DNA from: Iodidimonas muriae
GTDB taxonomy: Bacteria; Pseudomonadota; Alphaproteobacteria; Sphingomonadales; Rhodothalassiaceae
Length of the DNA: 64,000 bases
Assembly: GCF_014647255.1 (NCBI RefSeq)
Contig: NZ_BMOV01000012.1
Coordinates: 1-64,000 of the forward strand
Reading direction: 5' to 3'
The position numbers were made by a program, and so were the translations under genes. Positions 17,845 to 26,899 of the stretch are shown piece after piece (position 1 is the first letter of the stretch; every line of letters starts with the position of its first letter). The notes under the pieces were generated by a model. It did no database searches, had not been told where the DNA came from, and was given only the letters and a program-made list of their open reading frames with translations.

Positions 17845-19022
17845 TGGTGCTGTCTCGCAAAAGTCTTCTGAGAATCGTCCCCCCCAAACGGGGCGTTTTT
17901 AGCGAAAAGGTTTCGCTTCGAATGGTCGAGTCGTGCGATCAAGTCTGCGCAGGTTTCTTCAATCCGCGCACGCTCGTCTTCAGAGAGCGCAGCCTGCTTG
18001 GCCGCACGGTCATCTGAAAAAGTGCTGGAATTACTATCGTCCTTAGAGTGATAGCGGAACTGTTCAAGCATGGCTAGACGGTCGTCTTCCTTTAAACATA
18101 AATCTAACCCCTGTTCAGCAACTCTCGTGAAGCTGTGTGGACCCAAATCCCTATAATTCACAAGAGAAAGATTGCATTTTGCATCTTCAACCACTTCAAA
18201 ATATCGTGCATAGCACGCTGTCAGATAGTCCACATCACTCAATTCTGCGCCTTTTTCACGGGGTAAACCGGTTAAAAAAGCGCCTTGATCTGTGCCTCTT
18301 GTCAGAAGGGCGGCAGTGGTATCGCGTTTAACGGAAGCAATCACCTCAACGGGATCACGATACAGAAAAAGCGCCGGGACATCAGGAAAGGCCGCGGCGA
18401 TCAGATCCACATAAACCACATTCCAGCTGATAAACTTCACAAAGGCCCGGTGCTCGTCACCACATCTGGGGCGTGTCATGGCCAAGACAAGTGTGCGCAA
18501 TCGCCGCAGGGTTTTTTCGTCCGGTTCGGCGGGTCGGGTCCAGTCTTTGGTGATATGGGCCCAAAAACCACGCTGCAACGGCCCGCCCTGACTAATCATC
18601 ATATGGCCATTGGGCCGTGCCAATGCTTTGGCGGTCAGCGTTGATCCGCAACGAGAGATATGGTGAATAAAGCCGGAAGGATAAAGACTGTCAGCAAACA
18701 ACTCTTCATGGTCGAGAATGTCTATCGGCGTTGAAAACGCATCGCCAATGCTTTCCTGCGCTGCCAAATGCTGGATGGTGAAGATATATTGCCATTCCCG
18801 GAAGGGATGGACACCCAGATCGCCCCATATCACCCGGCCTTCCCCACGGGGATCAATGGCCAGTGGCACAAGACCGGTATATGTGCGGATCAGACGCGCG
18901 GCCTCTTCCACCGCCACATGCCGTTCCACGGCACGGGGCAGCAAGACCTCCACCACCTCATGGTCCGGCAAGGCATAAAGCGCATGTTTTTGCGTGGCGT
19001 TATGGTGCGTGCGCATCGTCAT
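17841..19022 (-). CDS. P-loop sulfotransferase-like protein
   Basis: The 393-residue protein carries a PAPS-type phosphosulfate-binding loop in FIHHISRCGSTLTAKAL (about residue 120) and the matching 3'-phosphate region in ALFLYRDPVEVIASV. This arrangement is that of the sulfotransferase superfamily. It is transcribed first in a two-gene unit with the GT2 enzyme, suggesting sulfation of a glycan or metabolite. The N-terminal 110 residues are not recognised. Kinase-like P-loop alternatives are less likely given the second motif. Confidence 0.65.
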   Translation of the reverse strand: MTMRTHHNATQKHALYALPDHEVVEVLLPRAVERHVAVEEAARLIRTYTGLVPLAIDPRGEGRVIWGDLGVHPFREWQYIFTIQHLAAQESIGDAFSTPIDILDHEELFADSLYPSGFIHHISRCGSTLTAKALARPNGHMMISQGGPLQRGFWAHITKDWTRPAEPDEKTLRRLRTLVLAMTRPRCGDEHRAFVKFISWNVVYVDLIAAAFPDVPALFLYRDPVEVIASVKRDTTAALLTRGTDQGAFLTGLPREKGAELSDVDYLTACYARYFEVVEDAKCNLSLVNYRDLGPHSFTRVAEQGLDLCLKEDDRLAMLEQFRYHSKDDSNSSTFSDDRAAKQAALSEDERARIEETCADLIARLDHSKRNLFAKNAPFGGDDSQKTFARQHQ

Positions 19023-19280
19023 CCGGTTTCAGACACCTCTAAATGATACAGGGACGCAGAGCCCCCATCGAAGCGCATCAGCAAATACGCCCATTCATAT
19101 TGTCTCCAAGAATGAAGGACAACAGCCACCCAAACATGGCGGAAAAAGGGCAATGCGCCCAATTCTATGTGAGCACCCCTTCCGATCTTGGAGAATCACC
19201 ATGACAAATATCTGTTGACAGAGCGACAAGCAAGCAGCAGTTCAAAGCCCAGCCAAATCAATCGCCACGGAAAGCCCGAC

Positions 19281-20105
19281 ATGCCTCACAAAACCGCGCC
19301 CGCCCAGCCTTTTACTGCTCTTGTTCTGGCCGCCAGCCGCCGCGGCCCGGACGATCCCGTTGCCCGCCTTCAACAAAAATCACATAAATGTTTCGTGGAC
19401 ATTGCAGGCCAGGTCATGCTGGAACGGGTAATCGACACCTTGCTCGAAAGCCAGCAATTCCGCACGGTTCTGGTCTCCATCGAACAAGAAGAGCTGTTAC
19501 ATTCTACGGCGCGCTTGAAAGCGTGGATGGACGAAGGCCGCATTGCCTTTGTTCAAAGTGAAGGCACATTGGCCGACAGTGTTATGGCCGCAGCCAAGGC
19601 GATGGATGCGCCCTTCCCCATGGTGATCACCACCGGCGACAATTCCTTGCACACGCCGCAATTGTTGCGCGATTTTTGCGAAAGCTGCCGCAATAGCACA
19701 AGCAGCATCGGCGTTGGCATCACCCCTGAAAAAATGGTGAAAGACGATTATCCCGATGCGCCCCTTGCCTATCATCGCTTTAGCGAAGGGGCCTATTCCA
19801 ACTGCAATTTGTATATGCTGCGCGACAAGCAGGCACTGGCTTCGGCAGAGGCCTTTCGGGGCGGCGGCCAATTTGGCAAAAAACATGCCCGACTGATCAA
19901 GGCGTTCGGTTTTGCTTCTTTCCTTTATTACAAAATGCGGCTTAAAACCGCCGCGGACTTTCTGATGCATGTGGGCCGCCGCTTTGGCACCACGGCTGAG
20001 CCGATTATCGTGCCTTATGCCTTTGCGCCCATCGATGTGGATAATGCCGCCAGCTTCAAACTGAGCGAAGACATTCTGTTAAAACGCCAAAAGGCCGCTC
20101 AATAA
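19281..20105 (+). CDS. MobA-like NTP transferase family protein
   Basis: The 274-residue product has an NTP-transferase fold: ALVLAASRRGPDDPVA at the start (a variant of the LAAGxxxRxG loop), LERVIDTLLES, and the metal-binding TTGDNSLH near residue 120. It lacks the strict GxGxRMG loop of MobA, so the substrate is open; sugar-nucleotide or lipid-headgroup synthesis is possible. The ATG at 19281 is favoured because the conserved strand begins soon after it; the frame extends to 19188. It is convergent with queF and ends inside a terminator stem. Confidence 0.6.
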   Translation: MPHKTAPAQPFTALVLAASRRGPDDPVARLQQKSHKCFVDIAGQVMLERVIDTLLESQQFRTVLVSIEQEELLHSTARLKAWMDEGRIAFVQSEGTLADSVMAAAKAMDAPFPMVITTGDNSLHTPQLLRDFCESCRNSTSSIGVGITPEKMVKDDYPDAPLAYHRFSEGAYSNCNLYMLRDKQALASAEAFRGGGQFGKKHARLIKAFGFASFLYYKMRLKTAADFLMHVGRRFGTTAEPIIVPYAFAPIDVDNAASFKLSEDILLKRQKAAQ

Positions 20106-20115
20106 GCGGCCTTTT
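20089..20115. terminator. bidirectional terminator between the NTP transferase gene and queF
   Basis: The perfect stem AAAAGGCCGCT / AGCGGCCTTTT (11 bp, 5-base loop) covers the stop codon of the rightward gene and has T runs on both strands, so it can end transcription from both convergent genes. Confidence 0.88.
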
Positions 20116-20151
20116 CCTCCAAGGAACGTCCATCCGATAGCAACAGATGCC

Positions 20152-20616
20152 CTAGCCTCGGCCGCGATAGGGCTGAACGCCGTGATCGGGAATCCATAAA
20201 TTTTGCGGCGGTTTTCCGCTTTGGAAAAACACATCGATAGGAATACCGCCACGCGGATACCAATAACCGCCCAAACGCAACCATTTGGGCTGCAATTCCT
20301 CGATCAACCGCTCGGCAATGCCCACCGTGCAGTCTTCATGGAACCCCGGATGGTTACGAAAGCTGTGCAGATAAAGTTTTAGCGACTTGCTTTCCACCAA
20401 TAACCGCGCAGGCACATAATCCAGCACAAGATGCGCAAAATCTGGCTGGCCTGTCACCGGGCATAAGCTGGTGAATTCAGGACAGGTGAAACGAACCAGA
20501 TAATCCGAGCCGGGACGCGGATTGGGAACAGTCTCAAGAGTTGCCTCTTCGGGGCTGGCTGGCATCGGGGACGAGCCGCCAAGCTGAGACAGATTTTCAT
20601 ATATATCGTTGCTCAT
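20152..20616 (-). CDS. queF: NADPH-dependent 7-cyano-7-deazaguanine reductase
   Basis: The 154-residue type I QueF reduces preQ0 to preQ1 in queuosine synthesis. Visible motifs are [20 protein letters not shown] with the catalytic Cys and Asp, [15 protein letters not shown] (NADPH-binding QueF motif) and FHEDC. It is monocistronic. The upstream 215 bases hold its promoter and that of hspQ; no preQ1 riboswitch was recognised there. Confidence 0.94.
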   Translation of the reverse strand: MSNDIYENLSQLGGSSPMPASPEEATLETVPNPRPGSDYLVRFTCPEFTSLCPVTGQPDFAHLVLDYVPARLLVESKSLKLYLHSFRNHPGFHEDCTVGIAERLIEELQPKWLRLGGYWYPRGGIPIDVFFQSGKPPQNLWIPDHGVQPYRGRG

Positions 20617-20831
20617 AAGAATGGCTTATGATGCGCTATCGGTCATTTGTCAAAAGCATATGGCCTTCGGGCTTTCCGGATGTTCAGATTCCGTTCAGCT
20701 TGGGTCCGATATAATTTCTATGTGGCGATAAGCTGTGAGCGGATTTTTTCGATTTTCGCAAACAGCACATTTCACAAAGCTTGCTTCCCACCGACCAGAT
20801 GCAGGGATTCCTGCCACCAAAGGAGCTTTTC

Positions 20832-21176
20832 ATGGCCATGGCCGAACTGCCAAAAGCACGCTTCTCGATCGGACAGGTCGTGCGCCACAGGGTGTTCGGA
20901 TATCGTGGACTGATCTTCGATGTGGACCCGTTTTTTTCCAGTAGCGCCGATTGGTATGAAGACGCGATGGCCGCCCGGCATCAAGATTGCGGACCGCAGA
21001 AAAACAGCCCTTGGTATCATGTTATGGTGGATGGGGCAGACCATGTGATCTATGTGGCGGAACGCAATTTGATGGCCAGTGAAAAATCGGACGATCCCAT
21101 CCAGCATCCGCTGGTGCCAGAATTTTTCACCTCCCGCCAGCCCGGCCAATATAGCCGCCGCTCTCCGCAAAACTGA
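20832..21176 (+). CDS. hspQ: heat shock protein HspQ
   Basis: The 114-residue HspQ family protein (YccV-like, hemimethylated-DNA-binding domain) modulates Lon and affects stability of damaged proteins. The conserved core FSIGQVVRHRVFGYRGLIFDVDP is followed by PWYHVMVDG and YVAERNL. The ATG at 20832 has an excellent AAAGGAGC site 6 bases upstream. Confidence 0.92.
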   Translation: MAMAELPKARFSIGQVVRHRVFGYRGLIFDVDPFFSSSADWYEDAMAARHQDCGPQKNSPWYHVMVDGADHVIYVAERNLMASEKSDDPIQHPLVPEFFTSRQPGQYSRRSPQN

Positions 21177-21297
21177 GCCGGTATGGCGCCGCCTTTGATG
21201 CACTGCGACAAACAATCCCTTTCAAACGGTTTCGATTAATCCAAAAATGTCCTAGTCTGCGCCAAAGAACATCCATGGCAGGCGAAGGACCATCATT

Positions 21298-22155
21298 ATG
21301 AACAGACATGCCCCCTCACCGCTTGTCTCGACCGATTGGCTGGCGCGGCATCTTTCGGCCCCCGATGTGCGTATTCTGGATGCTTCCTGGCATTTACCCG
21401 ATTGTGGCCGCAATGCCCATGCCGACTATGACAGTGCCCATATTCCGGGAGCCGTTTTTTTCGATATCGACGAGATTTGCGATCCCGACAGCCCCTTCCC
21501 CCATATGTTGCCGTCTCCGGAAGCGTTTTCTTCACAGATGCGCAGGCTGGGCATTGGCGATGGCTCCACCATCATTGTTTATGATACCGGCGGCGTACAT
21601 GGGGCGGCGCGGGCCTGGTGGATGTTGCGGGTATTTGGCCAGCGCGATGTGAAGGTTCTGGATGGCGGCCTGGGCAAATGGCGTCACGAAGGGCGCCCCT
21701 TGGCCGATCTTCCCCCCGGCCCTCGTCTGCGGCACTTTTCAGCCCGCCGCCACGATCTGTTGGTGGCCGATCTGGATCATGTACGCGCCGCCTCGGAAAA
21801 TGGCAAAGCGCAAATTGTCGATGCCCGCGGCGCGGCTCGGTTTCGCGGCGATGAGCCAGAACCCCGCGAAGGGGTGGAAGCGGGCCATATTCCCGGTGCC
21901 ATCTCGGTTCCTTATAGCACGTTTTATGATGAACAAGAGTGCCTGAAACCCAAAGAGGCCCTGATTGCCCTGTTCCAAGAGGCCGGTGTCGATCTGTCAA
22001 AACCGGTCATCGCCAGTTGCGGTTCGGGAATTTCCGCCTGCTCTCTGGCTTTGGCGCTTGATGTTGTGGGCCATAATGACTGGTCGGTCTATGATGGTTC
22101 ATGGGCGCAATGGGGCAGTCTGCCCGACCTTCCCAAGCGCAAGGGAACGGCCTAG
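21298..22155 (+). CDS. sseA: 3-mercaptopyruvate sulfurtransferase
   Basis: The 285-residue two-domain rhodanese transfers sulfur from 3-mercaptopyruvate. The N-terminal inactive domain has HIPGAVFFDIDEICD, and the C-terminal catalytic domain has HIPGAISVP and the active loop ASCGSGISAC (CGSG[IV][ST]A type, as in SseA). It is followed 53 bases later by metC in the same direction, making a small sulfur amino acid unit. Confidence 0.92.
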   Translation: MNRHAPSPLVSTDWLARHLSAPDVRILDASWHLPDCGRNAHADYDSAHIPGAVFFDIDEICDPDSPFPHMLPSPEAFSSQMRRLGIGDGSTIIVYDTGGVHGAARAWWMLRVFGQRDVKVLDGGLGKWRHEGRPLADLPPGPRLRHFSARRHDLLVADLDHVRAASENGKAQIVDARGAARFRGDEPEPREGVEAGHIPGAISVPYSTFYDEQECLKPKEALIALFQEAGVDLSKPVIASCGSGISACSLALALDVVGHNDWSVYDGSWAQWGSLPDLPKRKGTA

Positions 22156-22208
22156 AACATTTTTCACCTGCCCCCCCACAGACTCTCCATTGAGGACAAT
22201 TTGATCTT

Positions 22209-23381
22209 ATGAAGCGCGATACCACGATCATCGAAGCCGGTCGCCGCCCCGAATGGACCCAAGGCATTGTCAATCCCCCGGTTTATCGAGCATCCACCTG
22301 TATATTCGAGCGCTATCAAGATCTGCGCGATGGTGTAAAAGATCCCGATGCCGGGCTGTTTTATGGCCGCCGGGGAACGCCGACCCATTGGGCCTTGCGG
22401 GAAGCCATTACCGAGTTGGAAGGGGGCGCAGGAACATGGCTTTATCCTTCGGGAATGGCCGCAGTGGCAGGGGCCATTATGGCTTGCGTCCGCACAGGCG
22501 ACCATATTCTGGTGACAGACAGTGTCTATGAACCCACGCGCTTTTTATGTCAGGGCATGTTGCGCGATTTCGGCGTCGAAACCACCTTCTATGACCCGGA
22601 AATCGGTGCGGGTATCGAGGCATTGTTCCAAGAGAACACACGGTTGGTAGTCACGGAATCTCCCGGCTCGTTGACCTTGGAAGTGCAAGACCTGCCTGCC
22701 ATTTCAAAAGTCGCCCATGCCCATGATGCCTTGGTGCTTTTGGACAATACATGGGCGACACCGCTTCATATGCGGGCCTTTGATCTGGGCGTTGATATTT
22801 CTGTGCATGCCGCCACCAAATATATCGTTGGCCATTCCGATGTGATGCTCGGCACCGCCACCGCCAATGCCCGCGCATGGCCAAAGCTGAAGCACGGGGC
22901 CGTTCAATTGGGCCATACCGCCAGCCCTGATGATGTCTGGCTGGCGCTGCGGGGCCTGCGAACCCTACCGGTGCGCTTGAAACAGCATGAAGCCAGCGCT
23001 CTGAAAATCGCCAAATGGCTACAAGACCGCGAAGACGTGGATCAGGTGCTGCATCCCGCCCTTCCCACCGCTCCCGGCCATGATCTGTTCAAGCGCGATT
23101 TTTCCGGTGCGTGCGGATTGTTTTCCTTCACACTCAATCGCGGATCATATGACACGATCGACGCTTTTGTCGATGATATGCGGTTGTTTAAAATCGGGTT
23201 TTCCTGGGGTGGCTTTGAAAGCCTGATCCTGCCCACAGACCCTGCACGGGTGCGCAGCGCCACCAAATGGCAGGCTCGGGGCCCCTTGTTGCGGCTGCAT
23301 GTGGGGTTGGAAGACCCCGATGATCTGATCGACGATCTGGCAAAGGCCTTTGACCGCTATAATCGCCTTTTGAACGCCTGA
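22209..23381 (+). CDS. metC: cystathionine beta-lyase
   Basis: The 390-residue PLP enzyme of the Cys/Met metabolism family cleaves cystathionine to homocysteine, pyruvate and ammonia. FYGRRGTPTHWALREAI, LYPSGMAAVAGAI and the PLP lysine in SVHAATKYIVGHSD are diagnostic, and the C-terminal FSWGGFESL and RLHVGLED fit MetC. It follows sseA. Confidence 0.9.
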   Translation: MKRDTTIIEAGRRPEWTQGIVNPPVYRASTCIFERYQDLRDGVKDPDAGLFYGRRGTPTHWALREAITELEGGAGTWLYPSGMAAVAGAIMACVRTGDHILVTDSVYEPTRFLCQGMLRDFGVETTFYDPEIGAGIEALFQENTRLVVTESPGSLTLEVQDLPAISKVAHAHDALVLLDNTWATPLHMRAFDLGVDISVHAATKYIVGHSDVMLGTATANARAWPKLKHGAVQLGHTASPDDVWLALRGLRTLPVRLKQHEASALKIAKWLQDREDVDQVLHPALPTAPGHDLFKRDFSGACGLFSFTLNRGSYDTIDAFVDDMRLFKIGFSWGGFESLILPTDPARVRSATKWQARGPLLRLHVGLEDPDDLIDDLAKAFDRYNRLLNA

Positions 23382-23390
23382 GCCCGGCCC

Positions 23391-24068
23391 TTAGCAGTCG
23401 CCATCCTTGCCGGTTTTATCGCCCAATGCGACGATCGTGTCGCGTTGGGCTTTATCCGCACCATTCGGAGTCACCAGACCGGCCGAAATGATATATTTGA
23501 TCGCCTGCTCGATCGTCATATCCAGATAGACACAATCCCGCTTGCGTACGAACAGCAAAAAACCCGATGTCGGGTTGGGCGTTGTGGGCAAAAACACATT
23601 CAGCATTTCTTCGCGGCTGGTTTTATCCTGAATTTCCTGTGTGGCGGTGGAAGAAACAAAAGCAATCGCCCACAGCCCCGGCCGCGGATATTCGACCATC
23701 ACCACATCGCGGAAGGTGGTCGAACTTTGCGCCATCACCGTTTCGGCAATCTGTTTGACGGTGGTGTAAATCCCGCGCACCACCGGCATCCGGTTTACCA
23801 GCGATTCACCCATACGGATCATTGTGCGCCCGAAAAAATTGGCCGCCAAAGCCCCCATCAGGGTCAGCACCACAAAAGTAATCAGCAACCCGATGCCCGG
23901 CACATCTACCGGCAGATAGGTTTGCGGATTATAGCTTTGGGGCAGCAGGTTAAGGACGATCCGGTCAATTCCGCCAATCACTTTCCAGGTCAGGAAAATG
24001 GTGATGGATATCGGCGCGAAAATGACCAGCCCCGCAAGGAAATAGGTTCTCAGCTTCAACCACATCAT
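23391..24068 (-). CDS. DUF502 family membrane protein
   Basis: The 225-residue protein has two N-terminal membrane segments (residues about 8-30 and 58-80) followed by a soluble domain with PVVRGIYTTVKQIAETV, typical of DUF502 proteins of unknown function. It lies 53 bases downstream of the acyltransferase gene in the same direction and could be co-transcribed with the sphingolipid island, but DUF502 genes are also found in many unrelated contexts. Confidence 0.82.
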   Translation of the reverse strand: MMWLKLRTYFLAGLVIFAPISITIFLTWKVIGGIDRIVLNLLPQSYNPQTYLPVDVPGIGLLITFVVLTLMGALAANFFGRTMIRMGESLVNRMPVVRGIYTTVKQIAETVMAQSSTTFRDVVMVEYPRPGLWAIAFVSSTATQEIQDKTSREEMLNVFLPTTPNPTSGFLLFVRKRDCVYLDMTIEQAIKYIISAGLVTPNGADKAQRDTIVALGDKTGKDGDC

Positions 24069-24121
24069 CGCGCCTCATTTATCCAAAATCGGGAATCGGC
24101 AAAAGCGATCAGGCCATAAAA

Positions 24122-25270
24122 TCAGGCAAGCGCCTTTTCATAAATCCGGTACGTCTTGTAGACAGTACAGCCAATTTCCTCGAGAATTTTGCGCATCCCG
24201 AAATTATCTTCCAAAATCCACGAAAGCTCGCTCCAATCGGCTCCACGGCGCACCACTTCGCGGCGTGTATGTTCGATCATCATCATCGACATTGCGGCAG
24301 AATAGCGGCTTTTTTGAAACTCTTTACGAACCCCCATCAATGGGGTGCGCATCCGCTTAGGATAAGACAAAAACAACTGCCGGATCAAACGCAGCCAGCC
24401 AAAGGGAAGCAGATTTCCATTAATGGACCGGATACTGGCATTGATATCGGGCAAGGTGACAAACATCCCCATGGGTTTCCCCTTCACCTCGCAGATACGG
24501 ACCCGATGCGGCGACACAATGGGCTTGATTTCCTTCGCCAAATAAGCCGCTTCTTCCGTGGTGAGTGGCACAAAGCCCCAGTTTTCCGACCAGGCATCAT
24601 TGAAGATATCAATGATGGTGCGCAGTTCTTCATCATAGCGCGACATATCGATTTCCCGCAGATGATAATCGTCATTGCGGTCGACCATATTCACAAAGCG
24701 CTCCAGACGCGGCGGCAACGGCTTTTTCAGGTCCAGTTCATAGGCTAGCAGATCCTTGGCCTTTTCATAGCCTTTGGCTATCAGATGATCCTGAAAATAT
24801 GGGCGTGCATGGCCCATCATCAATGCCGGCGGCGTATCAAAGCCATCCACCAGCAAACCACATTCCCCATTGCTTGACAAATTATACGGCCCCTGAACAT
24901 GGGTGCAGCCATTCTCGCGCAACCATTCTTCAGCGCGATTCAGCAAAGCCTGCGCCACATTGGCATCATCAATGGTTTCAAACAGGCCAAAATGCCCAAG
25001 CTGTCTGCCGGTCGTCTCATAAACAAAACGGTCGATCTGGGCGCTGATCCGCCCCACCGGCCGACCTTTGTGGCAGGCAATCCAATAAGCGGCATGGGCA
25101 TGGCGGAAATAGGGATTTTTCTCCCTGTCCAGCAAAGCCAGGCGTTCAGCCATCAAGGGGCGAACCCAATGGGGGTCGCTGGAAAAGATGTGATCGGAAA
25201 CCCTGACGAAACGCTTGAGATCCTTTTTGGTCTGAACCTCACGCACCTCGATTTCCATATGATCAATCAT
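24122..25270 (-). CDS. GNAT-like N-acyltransferase, ceramide synthase candidate
   Basis: The 382-residue protein belongs to the family often mislabelled dATP pyrophosphohydrolase, with an acyl-CoA N-acyltransferase fold: FSSDPHWVRPL, ALLDREKNPYF, GRPVGRISAQID and GPYNLSSNGECGLLVDGF. The bacterial ceramide synthase of Caulobacter (bCerS, CC_1154), to my recollection, is a protein of this kind, and this gene lies upstream of the other ceramide genes. I therefore infer that it N-acylates 3-ketosphinganine or sphinganine. It follows the flippase gene in the same direction, and AGGGGATAAGGG precedes the start. Activity needs proof. Confidence 0.6.
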   Translation of the reverse strand: MIDHMEIEVREVQTKKDLKRFVRVSDHIFSSDPHWVRPLMAERLALLDREKNPYFRHAHAAYWIACHKGRPVGRISAQIDRFVYETTGRQLGHFGLFETIDDANVAQALLNRAEEWLRENGCTHVQGPYNLSSNGECGLLVDGFDTPPALMMGHARPYFQDHLIAKGYEKAKDLLAYELDLKKPLPPRLERFVNMVDRNDDYHLREIDMSRYDEELRTIIDIFNDAWSENWGFVPLTTEEAAYLAKEIKPIVSPHRVRICEVKGKPMGMFVTLPDINASIRSINGNLLPFGWLRLIRQLFLSYPKRMRTPLMGVRKEFQKSRYSAAMSMMMIEHTRREVVRRGADWSELSWILEDNFGMRKILEEIGCTVYKTYRIYEKALA

Positions 25271-25346
25271 ATCCCTTATCCCCTACCGCATTTTCATATC
25301 TCATTCCCTGATAAGGGACTGGCCTTTAGAAGGAGCTGGCCTTTTG

Positions 25347-26897
25347 TCATTTATGGCCAAGCCCTTTCCGGGCGAACCGCGCCAGCCCGCCAAGGGCGGT
25401 CGCATCCGCGGCTGACATGCCATATCGGAGCAATCCCAGAACAGACAAGCCCATTGACGCAATCAGCACAAGAAGTTGAAGAAAAGCAGGGGATTCCTTG
25501 AGCAACAAACTGATGCCAAAAAGCAAAGCACTGGCGCAAAGGGCCGCAATCAAAGGCCGCCACATTTCACGGCTATAAGGCCAAAGCCGTGAAAGTACCG
25601 CCACCTCAAACAAGGGCAAGCCGCGGCTGATAATCAATCCGGCAGAAGCCGCAATGGCCGCCCCCGCAGGGCCATAATCATCCACAAGGAAATATAGCAA
25701 CGCTCCCATGGCCAATAAGCCGAGAATACCATTGGCCAAGGTCCAATAGGTGGATGCCAAAATCCGGACCATGGCCGGAGCCTGCCCGAAAAAGAAGGTA
25801 GAAAGCCGCCCCAGAACCAAAATCACCAGCGCCACCGCCGCAGGCTTGGCTTCGGGCCCCAAAAGATCGAGCAAAGCATGGCGCGCCCCGATCATGCCAC
25901 CGGCCAGCACAAGGCCAAAGGCTATCATCAGCCGCGTGGAATACGCATACATATCTGCAATGGCATCGCGCCCGCCCCGGCCTTTTTGAAAGGCTGTCAA
26001 AGGCGCAATCACATAATCGAAGCTGTTATGGATCACCTGCATAACGCTGGAAAGTTTGCGGGCGATAGAATACAGCCCCGCCGCTGTGGCCCCTGCCGCA
26101 CCGGGAATGATCACATTGAGCAAAACCACCGGCAATTCCGAAAAAAAACGCTGGATAAGCGTTGCCGGCATCATCGGCAGCGCATAATGCAGCATTGTTC
26201 CGGCCAGTTTTGGATCAAAGCCAATGGTGGGCAGTTTCTTGAGATCGAAATAGCGCGATACCAATGCCATCGACAAAATGGCGGCAATGGCCATGGAAAC
26301 GATATGGGCAAGAAACAGGCCGTAAGCTGTCATTCCCGCCACCGCCAGTATAACGGCGAACAGAATACGCAAAACCTGTTCATAGAAGAACCGGATGCGG
26401 ATTTCCGGCCCAAATTTCCGCCGCGCCCTGACACAGGCGGTCAAAACCTCGACGCTGGTCCATAAAGGCAAGGTCCACGCATAAACGCGGATGATGGCCA
26501 CCACATGGGTAATGTCTTGCCCTTCACCATTGATCAAGCGGGCAATATCCGGCGCAAAAACAATCAGTGTCAGCGCCCCCAAAATTCCCGCGCTCAATGT
26601 TGTAACCAGAGCCACAAGCAGCGCCCGCAGCACATCCACCTCATTATCATAGGACGGGACAAACCGTTGCAGCGCCACATCCATGCCCATTTGCGTGACC
26701 CCGCTGGCGATGCGCACAAAGGCATAAAGCGTGGCAAACAAACCGAAGGTGACAGAGCCATAAAGCCACAAAAAGATTGGGAACCCCGCCGCTTCCACCA
26801 GCGCGCCCAAACGGGCCAAAAGCGCAAGGCTGGCGCCACGCGTCATTTCCTTGCGCGCCGATTGATGCGCCGCAAGGCTGCCCTGCTCTCCCTTCAT
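25347..26897 (-). CDS. MATE/Wzx-type flippase
   Basis: This 516-residue integral membrane protein shows about 12-14 hydrophobic segments and the N-terminal layout of polysaccharide-biosynthesis (Wzx/MurJ-like) flippases: GSVTFGLFATLYAFVRI, a cytoplasmic basic loop VRARRKFGPEIRIR, and repeated six-helix halves. It begins 2 bases after the lptG stop with GAGGAAT as ribosome site, so it is in the lptF-lptG-flippase-acyltransferase unit. In this context it may flip a sphingolipid or a glycolipid; that is inference. Confidence 0.75.
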   Translation of the reverse strand: MKGEQGSLAAHQSARKEMTRGASLALLARLGALVEAAGFPIFLWLYGSVTFGLFATLYAFVRIASGVTQMGMDVALQRFVPSYDNEVDVLRALLVALVTTLSAGILGALTLIVFAPDIARLINGEGQDITHVVAIIRVYAWTLPLWTSVEVLTACVRARRKFGPEIRIRFFYEQVLRILFAVILAVAGMTAYGLFLAHIVSMAIAAILSMALVSRYFDLKKLPTIGFDPKLAGTMLHYALPMMPATLIQRFFSELPVVLLNVIIPGAAGATAAGLYSIARKLSSVMQVIHNSFDYVIAPLTAFQKGRGGRDAIADMYAYSTRLMIAFGLVLAGGMIGARHALLDLLGPEAKPAAVALVILVLGRLSTFFFGQAPAMVRILASTYWTLANGILGLLAMGALLYFLVDDYGPAGAAIAASAGLIISRGLPLFEVAVLSRLWPYSREMWRPLIAALCASALLFGISLLLKESPAFLQLLVLIASMGLSVLGLLRYGMSAADATALGGLARFARKGLGHK

Positions 26898-26899
26898 TA

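Noticed and set aside
20617-20831. preQ1 riboswitch upstream of queF
   Set aside because: No small pseudoknot pattern with an A-rich tail was recognisable upstream of the queF start on the minus strand.
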